Source: Bacteroidales bacterium (GTDB lineage: Bacteria; Bacteroidota; Bacteroidia; Bacteroidales; Muribaculaceae). From it: a DNA stretch of 9,471 nt. The notes under the pieces are model-generated. The model did no database searches. It was not told the origin of the DNA and worked only from the letters and a program-made list of their open reading frames with translations. Made by a program: the position numbers and the translations under genes. The stretch is taken from assembly GCA_014800105.1 (NCBI GenBank), contig JAAVGQ010000058.1:1-9471 (forward strand), written 5' to 3'. Positions 1 through 6,470 of this stretch are shown here, piece after piece; position 1 is the first letter of the stretch, and each line of letters starts with the position of its first letter.

Positions 1-1363
1 CGAGGCGGGCGATGTTCATTGCCTCCTTGAGGGCTTCACGGAAGTGGAATGTGTCCAGATAACCACTGAGTTTCTCCTTGATTTCGAGGAGCTGAGCGTA
101 AGTATCACGCTCGGCATCAGTGAGCTCGGTTACAGCGGGGACTTCGCCGCTATAGTATTTGTGAGTGAGTACGAGAGCGCGGTTAACGAAGTTTCCGAGG
201 ATAGCGACGAGCTCCGAGTTGTTGCGCTGCTGGAAGTCAGCCCAGGTGAAGTCGTTGTCCTTAGTCTCGGGAGCATTGGCGGTGAGAACGTAGCGAAGCA
301 CGTCCTGCTTTCCTTCAAAGTCGCGGAGATACTCGTGCAACCACACAGCCCAATTGCGAGAGGTAGAAATCTTATCACCCTCAAGGTTCAGGAACTCGTT
401 GGCGGGTACGTTATCAGGAAGCTGGAAATTGTCACCGTAGGCCATGAGCATTGCGGGGAACACGATGCAATGGAACACGATGTTGTCTTTACCAATGAAG
501 TTAATCACGCGGGTTTCAGGGTCTTTCCAGTAGGTTTCCCACTTGTCGGGCATCAGTTCCTTGGTGTTGGATATATAACCGATGGGTGCGTCAAACCACA
601 CGTAAAGTACTTTACCCTCAGCTCCTTCTACCGGCACGGGTACACCCCAGTCGAGGTCGCGGCTCACGGCGCGGGGCTGCAGTCCAAGGTCAATCCATGA
701 CTTGCACTGGCCGTAAACGTTGGTTTTCCACTCTTTGTGACCGTCGAGAATCCACTTGCTGAGCGCGGGTTCCCACTTGTCAAGGGGCAGGTACCAGTGC
801 TTTGTTTCCTTGAGTACGGGAGTGTTGCCGGTGATTGCGCTCTTGGGGTTGATAAGGTCAGTGGCATTAAGTGAAGTACCGCATTTTTCACACTGGTCAC
901 CATAAGCGTTGAGGTTGTGGCAGTGAGGACATTCGCCGGTCACGTAACGGTCAGCGAGGAACTGCTGTGCCTGCTCGTCATAGAGCTGCATGGATGTCTT
1001 TTCAATAAACTCACCCTTGTCATAGAGGTGGCGGAAAAATTCTGATGCGGTCTCAGAGTGAATCTTGGAGGTAGTGCGTGAATAGATATCGAATGAGATA
1101 CCGAGCTCCTCCATTGAATCCTTGATGATTTTGTGGTAGCGGTCAACGATATCCTGGGGTGTAACGCCTTCAGCCTTGGCTTTTATAGTGATGGGCACAC
1201 CATGTTCATCACTGCCGCCTATCATTACAACGTCCTCACCCTTGAGGCGGAGGTAGCGCACGTAGATATCAGCGGGAATATATACACCGGCCAGGTGTCC
1301 AATGTGGACGGGACCGTTGGCATAGGGTAATGCTGTAGTTACAAGTGTTCTTTTAAAGCTCAT
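1..1363 (-). CDS. metG: Methionyl-tRNA synthetase, N-terminal 454 codons (C-terminus beyond left edge)
   Basis: The product charges tRNA-Met with methionine in the cytoplasm (class I aminoacyl-tRNA synthetase). I translated it directly: the protein begins [20 protein letters not shown]. The HIGH motif is at residues 20-23. A zinc knuckle C-x2-C-x9-C-x2-C uses Cys145, 148, 158 and 161, the same numbering as in the E. coli enzyme. The signature loop at 331-335 reads KISTS instead of KMSKS. The anticodon-binding helical domain starts around residue 385 and the frame is open to the left edge. Family members run to about 550-680 residues, so roughly a fifth to a third is missing, including any C-terminal tRNA-binding domain. 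The start ATG at 1361-1363 gives the normal distance to HIGH; no Shine-Dalgarno is visible. It lies 24 nt downstream of sufE and is probably cotranscribed with it. Confidence 0.97.
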   Translation of the reverse strand, partial: MSFKRTLVTTALPYANGPVHIGHLAGVYIPADIYVRYLRLKGEDVVMIGGSDEHGVPITIKAKAEGVTPQDIVDRYHKIIKDSMEELGISFDIYSRTTSKIHSETASEFFRHLYDKGEFIEKTSMQLYDEQAQQFLADRYVTGECPHCHNLNAYGDQCEKCGTSLNATDLINPKSAITGNTPVLKETKHWYLPLDKWEPALSKWILDGHKEWKTNVYGQCKSWIDLGLQPRAVSRDLDWGVPVPVEGAEGKVLYVWFDAPIGYISNTKELMPDKWETYWKDPETRVINFIGKDNIVFHCIVFPAMLMAYGDNFQLPDNVPANEFLNLEGDKISTSRNWAVWLHEYLRDFEGKQDVLRYVLTANAPETKDNDFTWADFQQRNNSELVAILGNFVNRALVLTHKYYSGEVPAVTELTDAERDTYAQLLEIKEKLSGYLDTFHFREALKEAMNIARL

Positions 1364-1387
1364 ATATTGATAATGATTATTTCATGA

Positions 1388-1819
1388 TTAATTCTTACTC
1401 TCTTCCAGGGCCTTGAAAGCGACGGCATACATTTTCATCTGTTTCACCATGGCAAGCAAGCCGTTGGAGCGCGTGGGGGAAAGATGCTCTGAGAGTCCAA
1501 TCTTGTCAATGAAGTAAAGGTCAGCATCGACAATCTCAGCGGGAGTGTGGTCATTCAGCACCTCGATGAGCAATGAGATGATACCCTTGACGATGATAGC
1601 GTCAGAGTCGGCTGTATAGTGTACCTTACCATCCTTGAGCTCGGCGTTGAGCCACACGCGGCTCTGGCAGCCTTCAATAAGATGTTGAGGTGTTTTGTAA
1701 GCCTCGTCAATGGGAGGGAGAGCGTTGCCCAGGTCAATGATGTAGGCATAGCGGTCCATCCAGTCATCGATATCGCTGAATTCAGCGATGATGCGGTCCT
1801 GTATTTCGTTTATGGTCAT
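1388..1819 (-). CDS. sufE: Cysteine desulfurase sulfur acceptor SufE
   Basis: This 143-residue cytoplasmic protein matches SufE, which takes persulfide sulfur from a SufS-type cysteine desulfurase and passes it to the SufBCD scaffold during Fe-S cluster assembly. The acceptor cysteine is Cys51 in the segment LIEGCQSRVWL, the same position as in E. coli SufE (about 138 residues). The later segment GLSEHLSPTRSNGLLAMV is also typical of the family. The ATG at 1817-1819 comes 2 nt after the stop of the upstream M28 gene, which suggests translational coupling. No sufS or sufBCD lies in the window, so this copy is separated from its partners and sits in a housekeeping operon. CsdE is the main alternative name, but the length and motif fit SufE. 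Confidence 0.95.
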   Translation of the reverse strand: MTINEIQDRIIAEFSDIDDWMDRYAYIIDLGNALPPIDEAYKTPQHLIEGCQSRVWLNAELKDGKVHYTADSDAIIVKGIISLLIEVLNDHTPAEIVDADLYFIDKIGLSEHLSPTRSNGLLAMVKQMKMYAVAFKALEESKN

Positions 1820-1821
1820 GA

Positions 1822-2832
1822 TTATTTGCGTTTTATGGTTAAGTAAGAAATCAACCTTCCGGTATCGCTGATAGTCGAGGGGTCAATATTCTCGTAAGTG
1901 TCGTCATGAGTGTGCCACGTGGGGTTGAATGAGCCGGTTGACTCGTTGTAATTTTCAATAATGTCAATGGCCGGGATTCCATATCGGTTGATGAACAGGT
2001 GGTCATCAACAACAGCGCCACCCTGAGTGTTGACAAAGCGGTCACCGAGGCCTATAGAGGCAGCCGTGCTCCACACCATGTCGACAATGTCACGGGCGTA
2101 TGCATTGCTCACAACCTCGCGGTGGAATCGCGCGCCTTTACCCCCCACCATGTCAAGCAGTATTGCGTAGCGTGGACGCCTGCTATTGTTGTAGGGTGAC
2201 GTTTCGAGCCAAGCCTGAGTGCCGAGACACCATGTGGTTTCGTCACCGCCTGAGTTGCCTGGAGAGCCGTAATCCTCGCCGTCAACAAGCAGAATGTCAA
2301 CCGGCATGATGCTGCCATGCTCGCCAGCCATGCGGGCTATTTCCATGAGCACCGCTACACCGCTGGCTCCGTCATTGGCACCGTCGATGGGTTGCTTTGC
2401 CTTGGTTGCGTCAGTCTCAGCGTCGGCCCACGGGCGGCTGTCCCAGTGAGCTAACAGAAGGATGGGATCGCCGGGCGCGTCACTGTTAAAGCGGGCAAGA
2501 ATGTTGCGCAGGGGCAGCTCGTCGCCGTTCCATGCTTTCACAGTCACGTTCTGCTCAATCACGGTATCAGCACCCCACGTGGTGAGACGCTCCACGAGGT
2601 AGTCACCGCATTCCTTGTGAGCCTTAGTGCCGGGAACGCGTGGACCCAAGTCAGTCTGAGCCTTTAGGTAGCTCATGGCACTGTCAGTGGAAAACGCCGG
2701 TACTTCAAGTGCCGGTGCATCAGCCCCGGTTGCCTCAGCTTTAGCCGCTCCTGAGGATTTACAGGAAACCATGGCAGTTGCAACGCATGCCATGCAGGTG
2801 ATATTAAGAACTCTATGTAAAAAATTTTTCAT
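1822..2832 (-). CDS. M28-family lipoprotein, probable glutaminyl-peptide cyclotransferase
   Basis: This 336-residue exported enzyme has the M28 zinc-hydrolase fold of bacterial type II glutaminyl cyclases, which convert N-terminal Gln to pyroglutamate. A signal peptide (hydrophobic about residues 8-22) ends in a lipobox-like MVSC, giving a probable lipidated Cys24. After a low-complexity linker (25-45) comes LGPRVPGT (62-69). The metal and catalytic residues appear in the expected order: AHWD (His129, Asp131), NDGASG (Asp154), DGEDYG (Glu186, Asp187), WCLG (201-204), LLDMVG (Asp227) and WHTHDD (His307). By comparison with human QC, Asp154, Glu187-type Asp187 and His307 would bind zinc, Glu186 would be the general base and Asp227 its partner. 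WCLG plus WHTxDD favours cyclase over aminopeptidase. It lies 29 nt after the pseudouridine synthase gene and 2 nt before sufE. A plain M28 aminopeptidase remains possible. Confidence 0.85.
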   Translation of the reverse strand: MKNFLHRVLNITCMACVATAMVSCKSSGAAKAEATGADAPALEVPAFSTDSAMSYLKAQTDLGPRVPGTKAHKECGDYLVERLTTWGADTVIEQNVTVKAWNGDELPLRNILARFNSDAPGDPILLLAHWDSRPWADAETDATKAKQPIDGANDGASGVAVLMEIARMAGEHGSIMPVDILLVDGEDYGSPGNSGGDETTWCLGTQAWLETSPYNNSRRPRYAILLDMVGGKGARFHREVVSNAYARDIVDMVWSTAASIGLGDRFVNTQGGAVVDDHLFINRYGIPAIDIIENYNESTGSFNPTWHTHDDTYENIDPSTISDTGRLISYLTIKRK

Positions 2833-2861
2833 TCAAATGTTGCTTGTTGATAATTAGCTCA

Positions 2862-3785
2862 TTACACCATTGATGCAAACGATGAAGGAATTGGTGTAGT
2901 AAATTCCATGAGTTTGCGCGTGATGGGATGAGCGAATTTCAGTGTCTGGGCATGGAGAGCCATGCGGTGAATGGGGCTGCTTTTTGCTCCGTAGCGGCGG
3001 TCGCCGGCGATGGGATGGCCGAGGTCCTTCATGTGAACGCGAATCTGGTTCTTACGTCCCGTGTCAAGTGACACTTCGAGCATCGTGTAGCCCTTGCCAC
3101 GCTTGAGCACCTTGTAACGGGTAACGGCAAGCTGGCCTTCCTCAGGATTATCAGTCGAGTAGACCTCATATTTTGAGTTCTCGGCGAGATAGCTCCTTAT
3201 TTCGCCCTCGTCGTTCTCTACGTTTCCTTCCACTACGGCGAGATATTTGCGCTCCAGCACCATGTTGTTCCAGTTGTGCTGCATCGCTTCCTTAGCCTGC
3301 GGATTGCGTGCGAACATCATGAGGCCTGATGTATCGCGGTCAAGGCGATGAACGATGAAAATCTTGTTGCGGGGGTCAACCCACTTGACATATTCGCGCA
3401 GGATTGAATAAGCGGTGCCGTCCTTAACCTTATCGTTACCCATTGACAGCAAGCCGTAGCCCTTGTTGATGACGATGATGTCATCATCCTCGTAGACGAG
3501 CTTGAGGCGACGGTTGTAGAACCGGGGCCACTCGCGGGTGAGATTGATGCGTACGGGAGTTCCGGCGGCTACGGGATAGTCAAATTGTGAAGTGACCGTT
3601 TCTCCCACTTTCACGCTGTTGTGCTTGAGGAGTTCCTTCACGTTGGTGCGCTTGCGGTTGGGCATAGCTTTGTACAGGAACTCCAGGAGCGGAGTGTCCT
3701 CAGCGGGGGTATATGTTTCTATAACGTCAGGAGTAAAACGATTAGCCTCGCGTGCTCCCGGTTTTATTTTCAATGGTTGTGGCAT
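2862..3785 (-). CDS. RluA-family RNA pseudouridine synthase
   Basis: This 307-residue cytoplasmic enzyme isomerises uridine to pseudouridine in rRNA or tRNA. Residues about 45-80 resemble an S4-type RNA-binding domain (RKRTNVKELLKHNSVKVG). The catalytic domain follows from about residue 95: VINKGYGLLS, then HRLDRDTSG at 146-154 with catalytic Asp149, and later TGRKNQIRVHM and GHPIAGDRRYG. This order is diagnostic of the RluA/RluC/RluD group, and the length is usual for it. The target uridine cannot be deduced, so no gene symbol is given. The start at 3785 lies 9 nt after the topA stop, and no independent promoter is evident, so it is probably transcribed with topA. Confidence 0.93.
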   Translation of the reverse strand: MPQPLKIKPGAREANRFTPDVIETYTPAEDTPLLEFLYKAMPNRKRTNVKELLKHNSVKVGETVTSQFDYPVAAGTPVRINLTREWPRFYNRRLKLVYEDDDIIVINKGYGLLSMGNDKVKDGTAYSILREYVKWVDPRNKIFIVHRLDRDTSGLMMFARNPQAKEAMQHNWNNMVLERKYLAVVEGNVENDEGEIRSYLAENSKYEVYSTDNPEEGQLAVTRYKVLKRGKGYTMLEVSLDTGRKNQIRVHMKDLGHPIAGDRRYGAKSSPIHRMALHAQTLKFAHPITRKLMEFTTPIPSSFASMV

Positions 3786-3794
3786 AGTGCAAAC

Positions 3795-6158
3795 TTACTT
3801 TTTAGCGGCTGTCTTTTTTGTCGCAGTTTTTTTGGCGGCTGTCTTGCGGGCACCGCGGGTCTTGGGTGCCGGACCGTTCTCGATGATTTCGCGGCACTGT
3901 TCCAGGGTGAGGTCAGCGGGCGATTCCACATCCTTGGGAATCTTGTAGTTAGCCTTGTTGTAGCTGATATATATACCGTAAGGACCACGCAGGAGCTGGA
4001 TGGCGGGATCTTCATCAAATACCTTTACGACCTTTTTCTCGTCGGCCTGGCGCTTGGCGTCAATCAGCTCGATTGCTTCCTCAAGTGACAGGGCGGCGGG
4101 CTCGAGATCCTTGGGAATGGAAATGAATTTATTGTCATGCTTGACATAGGGACCGAAACGGCCTATGGCAACAGTCACAGGCTTATCCTCATAGTCACCG
4201 AGCTCTCGGGGGAATTCAAAGAGCTTGAGAGCTTCCTCGAGTGTTATGGTTGATACTGACTGTCCCTTGAGTAGAGAAGCGAACTGAGGCTTTTCATCGG
4301 CATCGCCTTCACCCTTTTGCACGAGGGGACCGAAACGGCCTATCTTCACGCTGACGGGTTTACCGCTCACGGGGTCGTTACCCAGCACGCGCTCGCCCAC
4401 TTTGTGCTCGAGGTGCATGTTCATAGCGCTGTCAACAGCCGGGTGGAAGTGACCGTAGAATTCAGCAATCTCACTGTTCCATGGGAGCTTGCCTTCAGCT
4501 ATATCGTCAAAGCGTTCCTCAACGCGTGCGGTGAAGTTGAAGTCAAGGATATTGGGGAAGTAGCTGGTGAGGAACTCGTTGACAACCATGCCTATATCAG
4601 TGGGCAGGAGCTTGCCCTTGTCAGCACCGGTAGTCTCGGTACGTTCGGTTTCCTTAATCTTGCCGGTGGGTAGCAGAGTGAGAGTGGTGAGAGTGCGTTC
4701 AGTGCCGGGAAGGTCACTTTTCTCCACATATTCCCTTTGCTGGATGGTTGAGATAGTGGGCGCATAGGTTGAAGGACGACCTATGCCGAGTTCCTCCATC
4801 TTCTTCACGAGCGAAGCCTCAGTGTAACGGGGTGGATGCTGGGTGTAACGCTGCTGGGCGGTCACTTCGTCAAGCTTCACGCTGTCACCGTCATGGAGCT
4901 CGGGGAGAAGACCCTGAATCTCGCTGTCATTGTTCTCGTCATCGTGTCCCTCGATATAGACGCGGAGGAAACCGTCAAATTTCAGGACCTCGCCGGTAGC
5001 CGTGAAACGGTCACGGTCATGGTCAGGGGTGATGTCAACGGTTGTTTTCTCGAGTTCGGCATCAGCCATCTGTGAAGCGATGGTGCGCTTCCATATAAGA
5101 TTATACAGGCGCTTTTCCTGGGGTGTACCATCGATGTCATGCTGGTCAATGTAGGTGGGGCGTATTGCTTCGTGAGCTTCCTGCGCACCCTTACTTGACG
5201 TGTGGTAGTGGCGCACCTTGAGGTACTGCTCGCCTATGTTTTCCTTGATTTCCTTGGTGATTGTATTGATAGCAAGCTTAGAGAGATTGAGAGAGTCAGT
5301 ACGCATGTAGGTAATGTGACCGTTCTCGTAGAGGCGCTGAGCCACCATCATGGTCTGTCCCACTGTGAAACCAAGCTTGCGGGCAGCCTCCTGCTGGAGT
5401 GTTGAGGTTGTGAACGGGGGAGCTGGAGATTTCTTAACCGGCTTTACGGTTATTTCACCCACTTTCCAGTCAGCACCCTTGCAGCGGCCGAAGAGTTCTT
5501 CCACTTCCTCGCGGTTGTGCAGGCGGCGTGAGAGTTCAGTCTTGATGAGCGAGCCGGCAGCATCAGTGAAATCAGCCGTCACGCGGAAATATTCCTCAGG
5601 GGTGAAGGCTTTAATCTCCTGCTCGCGCTCCACAATGAGACGCACTGCAACTGACTGTACACGGCCGGCTGACAGCGCAGGCTTAATCTTTTTCCACAGC
5701 ACGGGTGAGAGCTCGAAACCCACAATGCGGTCAAGCACGCGGCGTGCCTGCTGGGCATCCACGAGAGCGCGGTCGATGGTGCGGGGATTCTCGATAGCGT
5801 GCAGGATAGCATCCTTGGTGATTTCATGGAACACTATGCGGCGTGTAGTCTCAGGCTTCAGTTTAAGCACCTCGTAAAGGTGCCACGCGATGGCTTCTCC
5901 CTCGCGGTCCTCATCGGATGCGAGCCACACCATCTTGGCCTCCTTGGCAGCTTTCTTGAGCTCGGCTACAAGATTCTTCTTATCATCAGGTATTTCATAT
6001 ATGGGCTCGAAATCTTTGTCCACGTCGATGCTGAAACTCTTGCGTTTCAAGTCACGGATGTGGCCGTAGCTGGACATTACGCGATAATCGCTGCCCAGGA
6101 ATTTTTCTATCGTCTTAGCCTTTGCTGGAGACTCTACTATAACTAAGTTAGGTGCCAT
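3795..6158 (-). CDS. topA: DNA topoisomerase I (type IA)
   Basis: This 787-residue enzyme relaxes negative supercoils through a 5'-phosphotyrosine intermediate. The Toprim domain shows Glu9 in VESPAKAKTIEKF and the acidic cluster SDEDREGE (81-88). The type IA core carries SAGRVQS (163-169) and the nucleophile Tyr284 in GHITYMRTDS. IGRPSTYAPTIS (459-470) is also typical. In place of the Cys4 zinc ribbons of E. coli TopA, the C-terminus has three Toprim_C-type repeats at about 590-648, 653-702 and 712-762, marked by GRFGP, GRFGP and RGPYG. It ends in a basic tail (766-787) rich in KKTAA. The start MAPNLVIVES puts Glu9 at its normal distance. It is the first gene of the minus-strand cluster, 53 nt downstream of a good -7 element. 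Confidence 0.97.
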   Translation of the reverse strand: MAPNLVIVESPAKAKTIEKFLGSDYRVMSSYGHIRDLKRKSFSIDVDKDFEPIYEIPDDKKNLVAELKKAAKEAKMVWLASDEDREGEAIAWHLYEVLKLKPETTRRIVFHEITKDAILHAIENPRTIDRALVDAQQARRVLDRIVGFELSPVLWKKIKPALSAGRVQSVAVRLIVEREQEIKAFTPEEYFRVTADFTDAAGSLIKTELSRRLHNREEVEELFGRCKGADWKVGEITVKPVKKSPAPPFTTSTLQQEAARKLGFTVGQTMMVAQRLYENGHITYMRTDSLNLSKLAINTITKEIKENIGEQYLKVRHYHTSSKGAQEAHEAIRPTYIDQHDIDGTPQEKRLYNLIWKRTIASQMADAELEKTTVDITPDHDRDRFTATGEVLKFDGFLRVYIEGHDDENNDSEIQGLLPELHDGDSVKLDEVTAQQRYTQHPPRYTEASLVKKMEELGIGRPSTYAPTISTIQQREYVEKSDLPGTERTLTTLTLLPTGKIKETERTETTGADKGKLLPTDIGMVVNEFLTSYFPNILDFNFTARVEERFDDIAEGKLPWNSEIAEFYGHFHPAVDSAMNMHLEHKVGERVLGNDPVSGKPVSVKIGRFGPLVQKGEGDADEKPQFASLLKGQSVSTITLEEALKLFEFPRELGDYEDKPVTVAIGRFGPYVKHDNKFISIPKDLEPAALSLEEAIELIDAKRQADEKKVVKVFDEDPAIQLLRGPYGIYISYNKANYKIPKDVESPADLTLEQCREIIENGPAPKTRGARKTAAKKTATKKTAAKK
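3798..3863 (-). other. Lysine/alanine-rich basic tail of TopA
   Basis: The last 22 codons of topA (residues 766-787) encode KTRGARK followed by KTAAKKTATKKTAAKK-like repeats. There are about twelve basic residues and no acidic ones. It resembles the basic tails of histone-H1-like proteins and of zinc-free topoisomerases in other phyla, where such tails aid DNA binding and processive relaxation; that role is inferred here. On the coding strand the segment contains A-runs of seven (3827-3833) and six (3813-3818). Confidence 0.8.
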
Positions 6159-6211
6159 GAGCTACTCTCGTGTTATTTACCTCTTATTAATTAATGTGGA
6201 TATTCGAGGTG

Positions 6212-6219
6212 CAAAATTA
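6212..6219 (-). promoter_or_regulatory. Probable topA operon promoter, Bacteroidetes -7 element
   Basis: Read on the minus strand these bases are TAATTTTG, an exact match to the Bacteroidetes sigma-ABfr consensus TAnnTTTG. Transcription would start near 6205, leaving a leader of about 45 nt before the topA ATG. The -33 element at the usual 19-20 nt spacing is weak (GTGA-like near 6239-6242). This is the only full match I found upstream of topA on this strand. Confidence 0.6.
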
Positions 6220-6250
6220 TAAAAGAATAATACGCCTTTCACTACTAAAA

Positions 6251-6272
6251 CCCCGGCGGGGGGTAAAATACC
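6251..6272. repeat. Small GC palindrome and adjacent short inverted repeat
   Basis: CCCC-GGCG-GGGG is followed directly by GGTA-AAA-TACC (6262-6272), in an otherwise AT-rich intergenic region. It lies about 10-30 bp upstream of the predicted -33 position of the topA promoter. It could be a protein-binding site, but the arms are only four bases and chance is a real alternative. Confidence 0.3.
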
Positions 6273-6301
6273 GTGTTTTTATGTAATATTAACAGTTATC
6301 A

Positions 6302-6334
6302 GCATTTATTGCCATCCTGATGGTGGCAAAATGC
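6302..6334. repeat. Imperfect inverted repeat upstream of the transporter promoter
   Basis: GCATTT (6302-6307) pairs with AAATGC (6329-6334), and TGCCA (6310-6314) pairs with TGGCA (6324-6328). An AT bulge lies at 6308-6309 and a 9-nt loop between the arms. The dyad ends about 35 bp before the -7 element of the transporter gene. That placement suits an activator or repressor operator, though the function is inferred from position alone. Confidence 0.45.
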
Positions 6335-6369
6335 TCACGGTTTTCGTCGGAAATCTCGCATTTTCTCTA

Positions 6370-6377
6370 TATATTTG
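6370..6377 (+). promoter_or_regulatory. Probable transporter promoter, Bacteroidetes -7 element
   Basis: TATATTTG matches TAnnTTTG exactly. Transcription would begin near 6384, giving a leader of about 85 nt before the ATG at 6471. The -33 region (around 6347-6350, TCGG) is poor, which fits a promoter that needs an activator, possibly at the upstream inverted repeat. No riboswitch-like fold was recognised in the leader. Confidence 0.55.
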
Positions 6378-6470
6378 TAGAAAATTACTGAGGTGTTGAT
6401 TTTTATATCATGCAGCCTCGCATCCTTCCAGCTGAAATTAATGTAAAATTCTTATTTAATACCAGTCATT

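Noticed and set aside
44..700. Plus-strand 218-codon frame opposite metG
   Set aside because: It lies antisense to well-conserved MetRS motifs; the long open frame follows from codon bias in the real gene.
3592..4088. Plus-strand frames of 118 and 155 codons opposite topA and the pseudouridine synthase gene
   Set aside because: They are antisense shadows of two confidently identified genes and have no recognisable domains.
6159..6470. Possible small gene in the topA-transporter intergenic region
   Set aside because: The 312 bases are AT-rich, with no ORF of convincing length and no RNA-gene signature; only promoter-type signals are visible.
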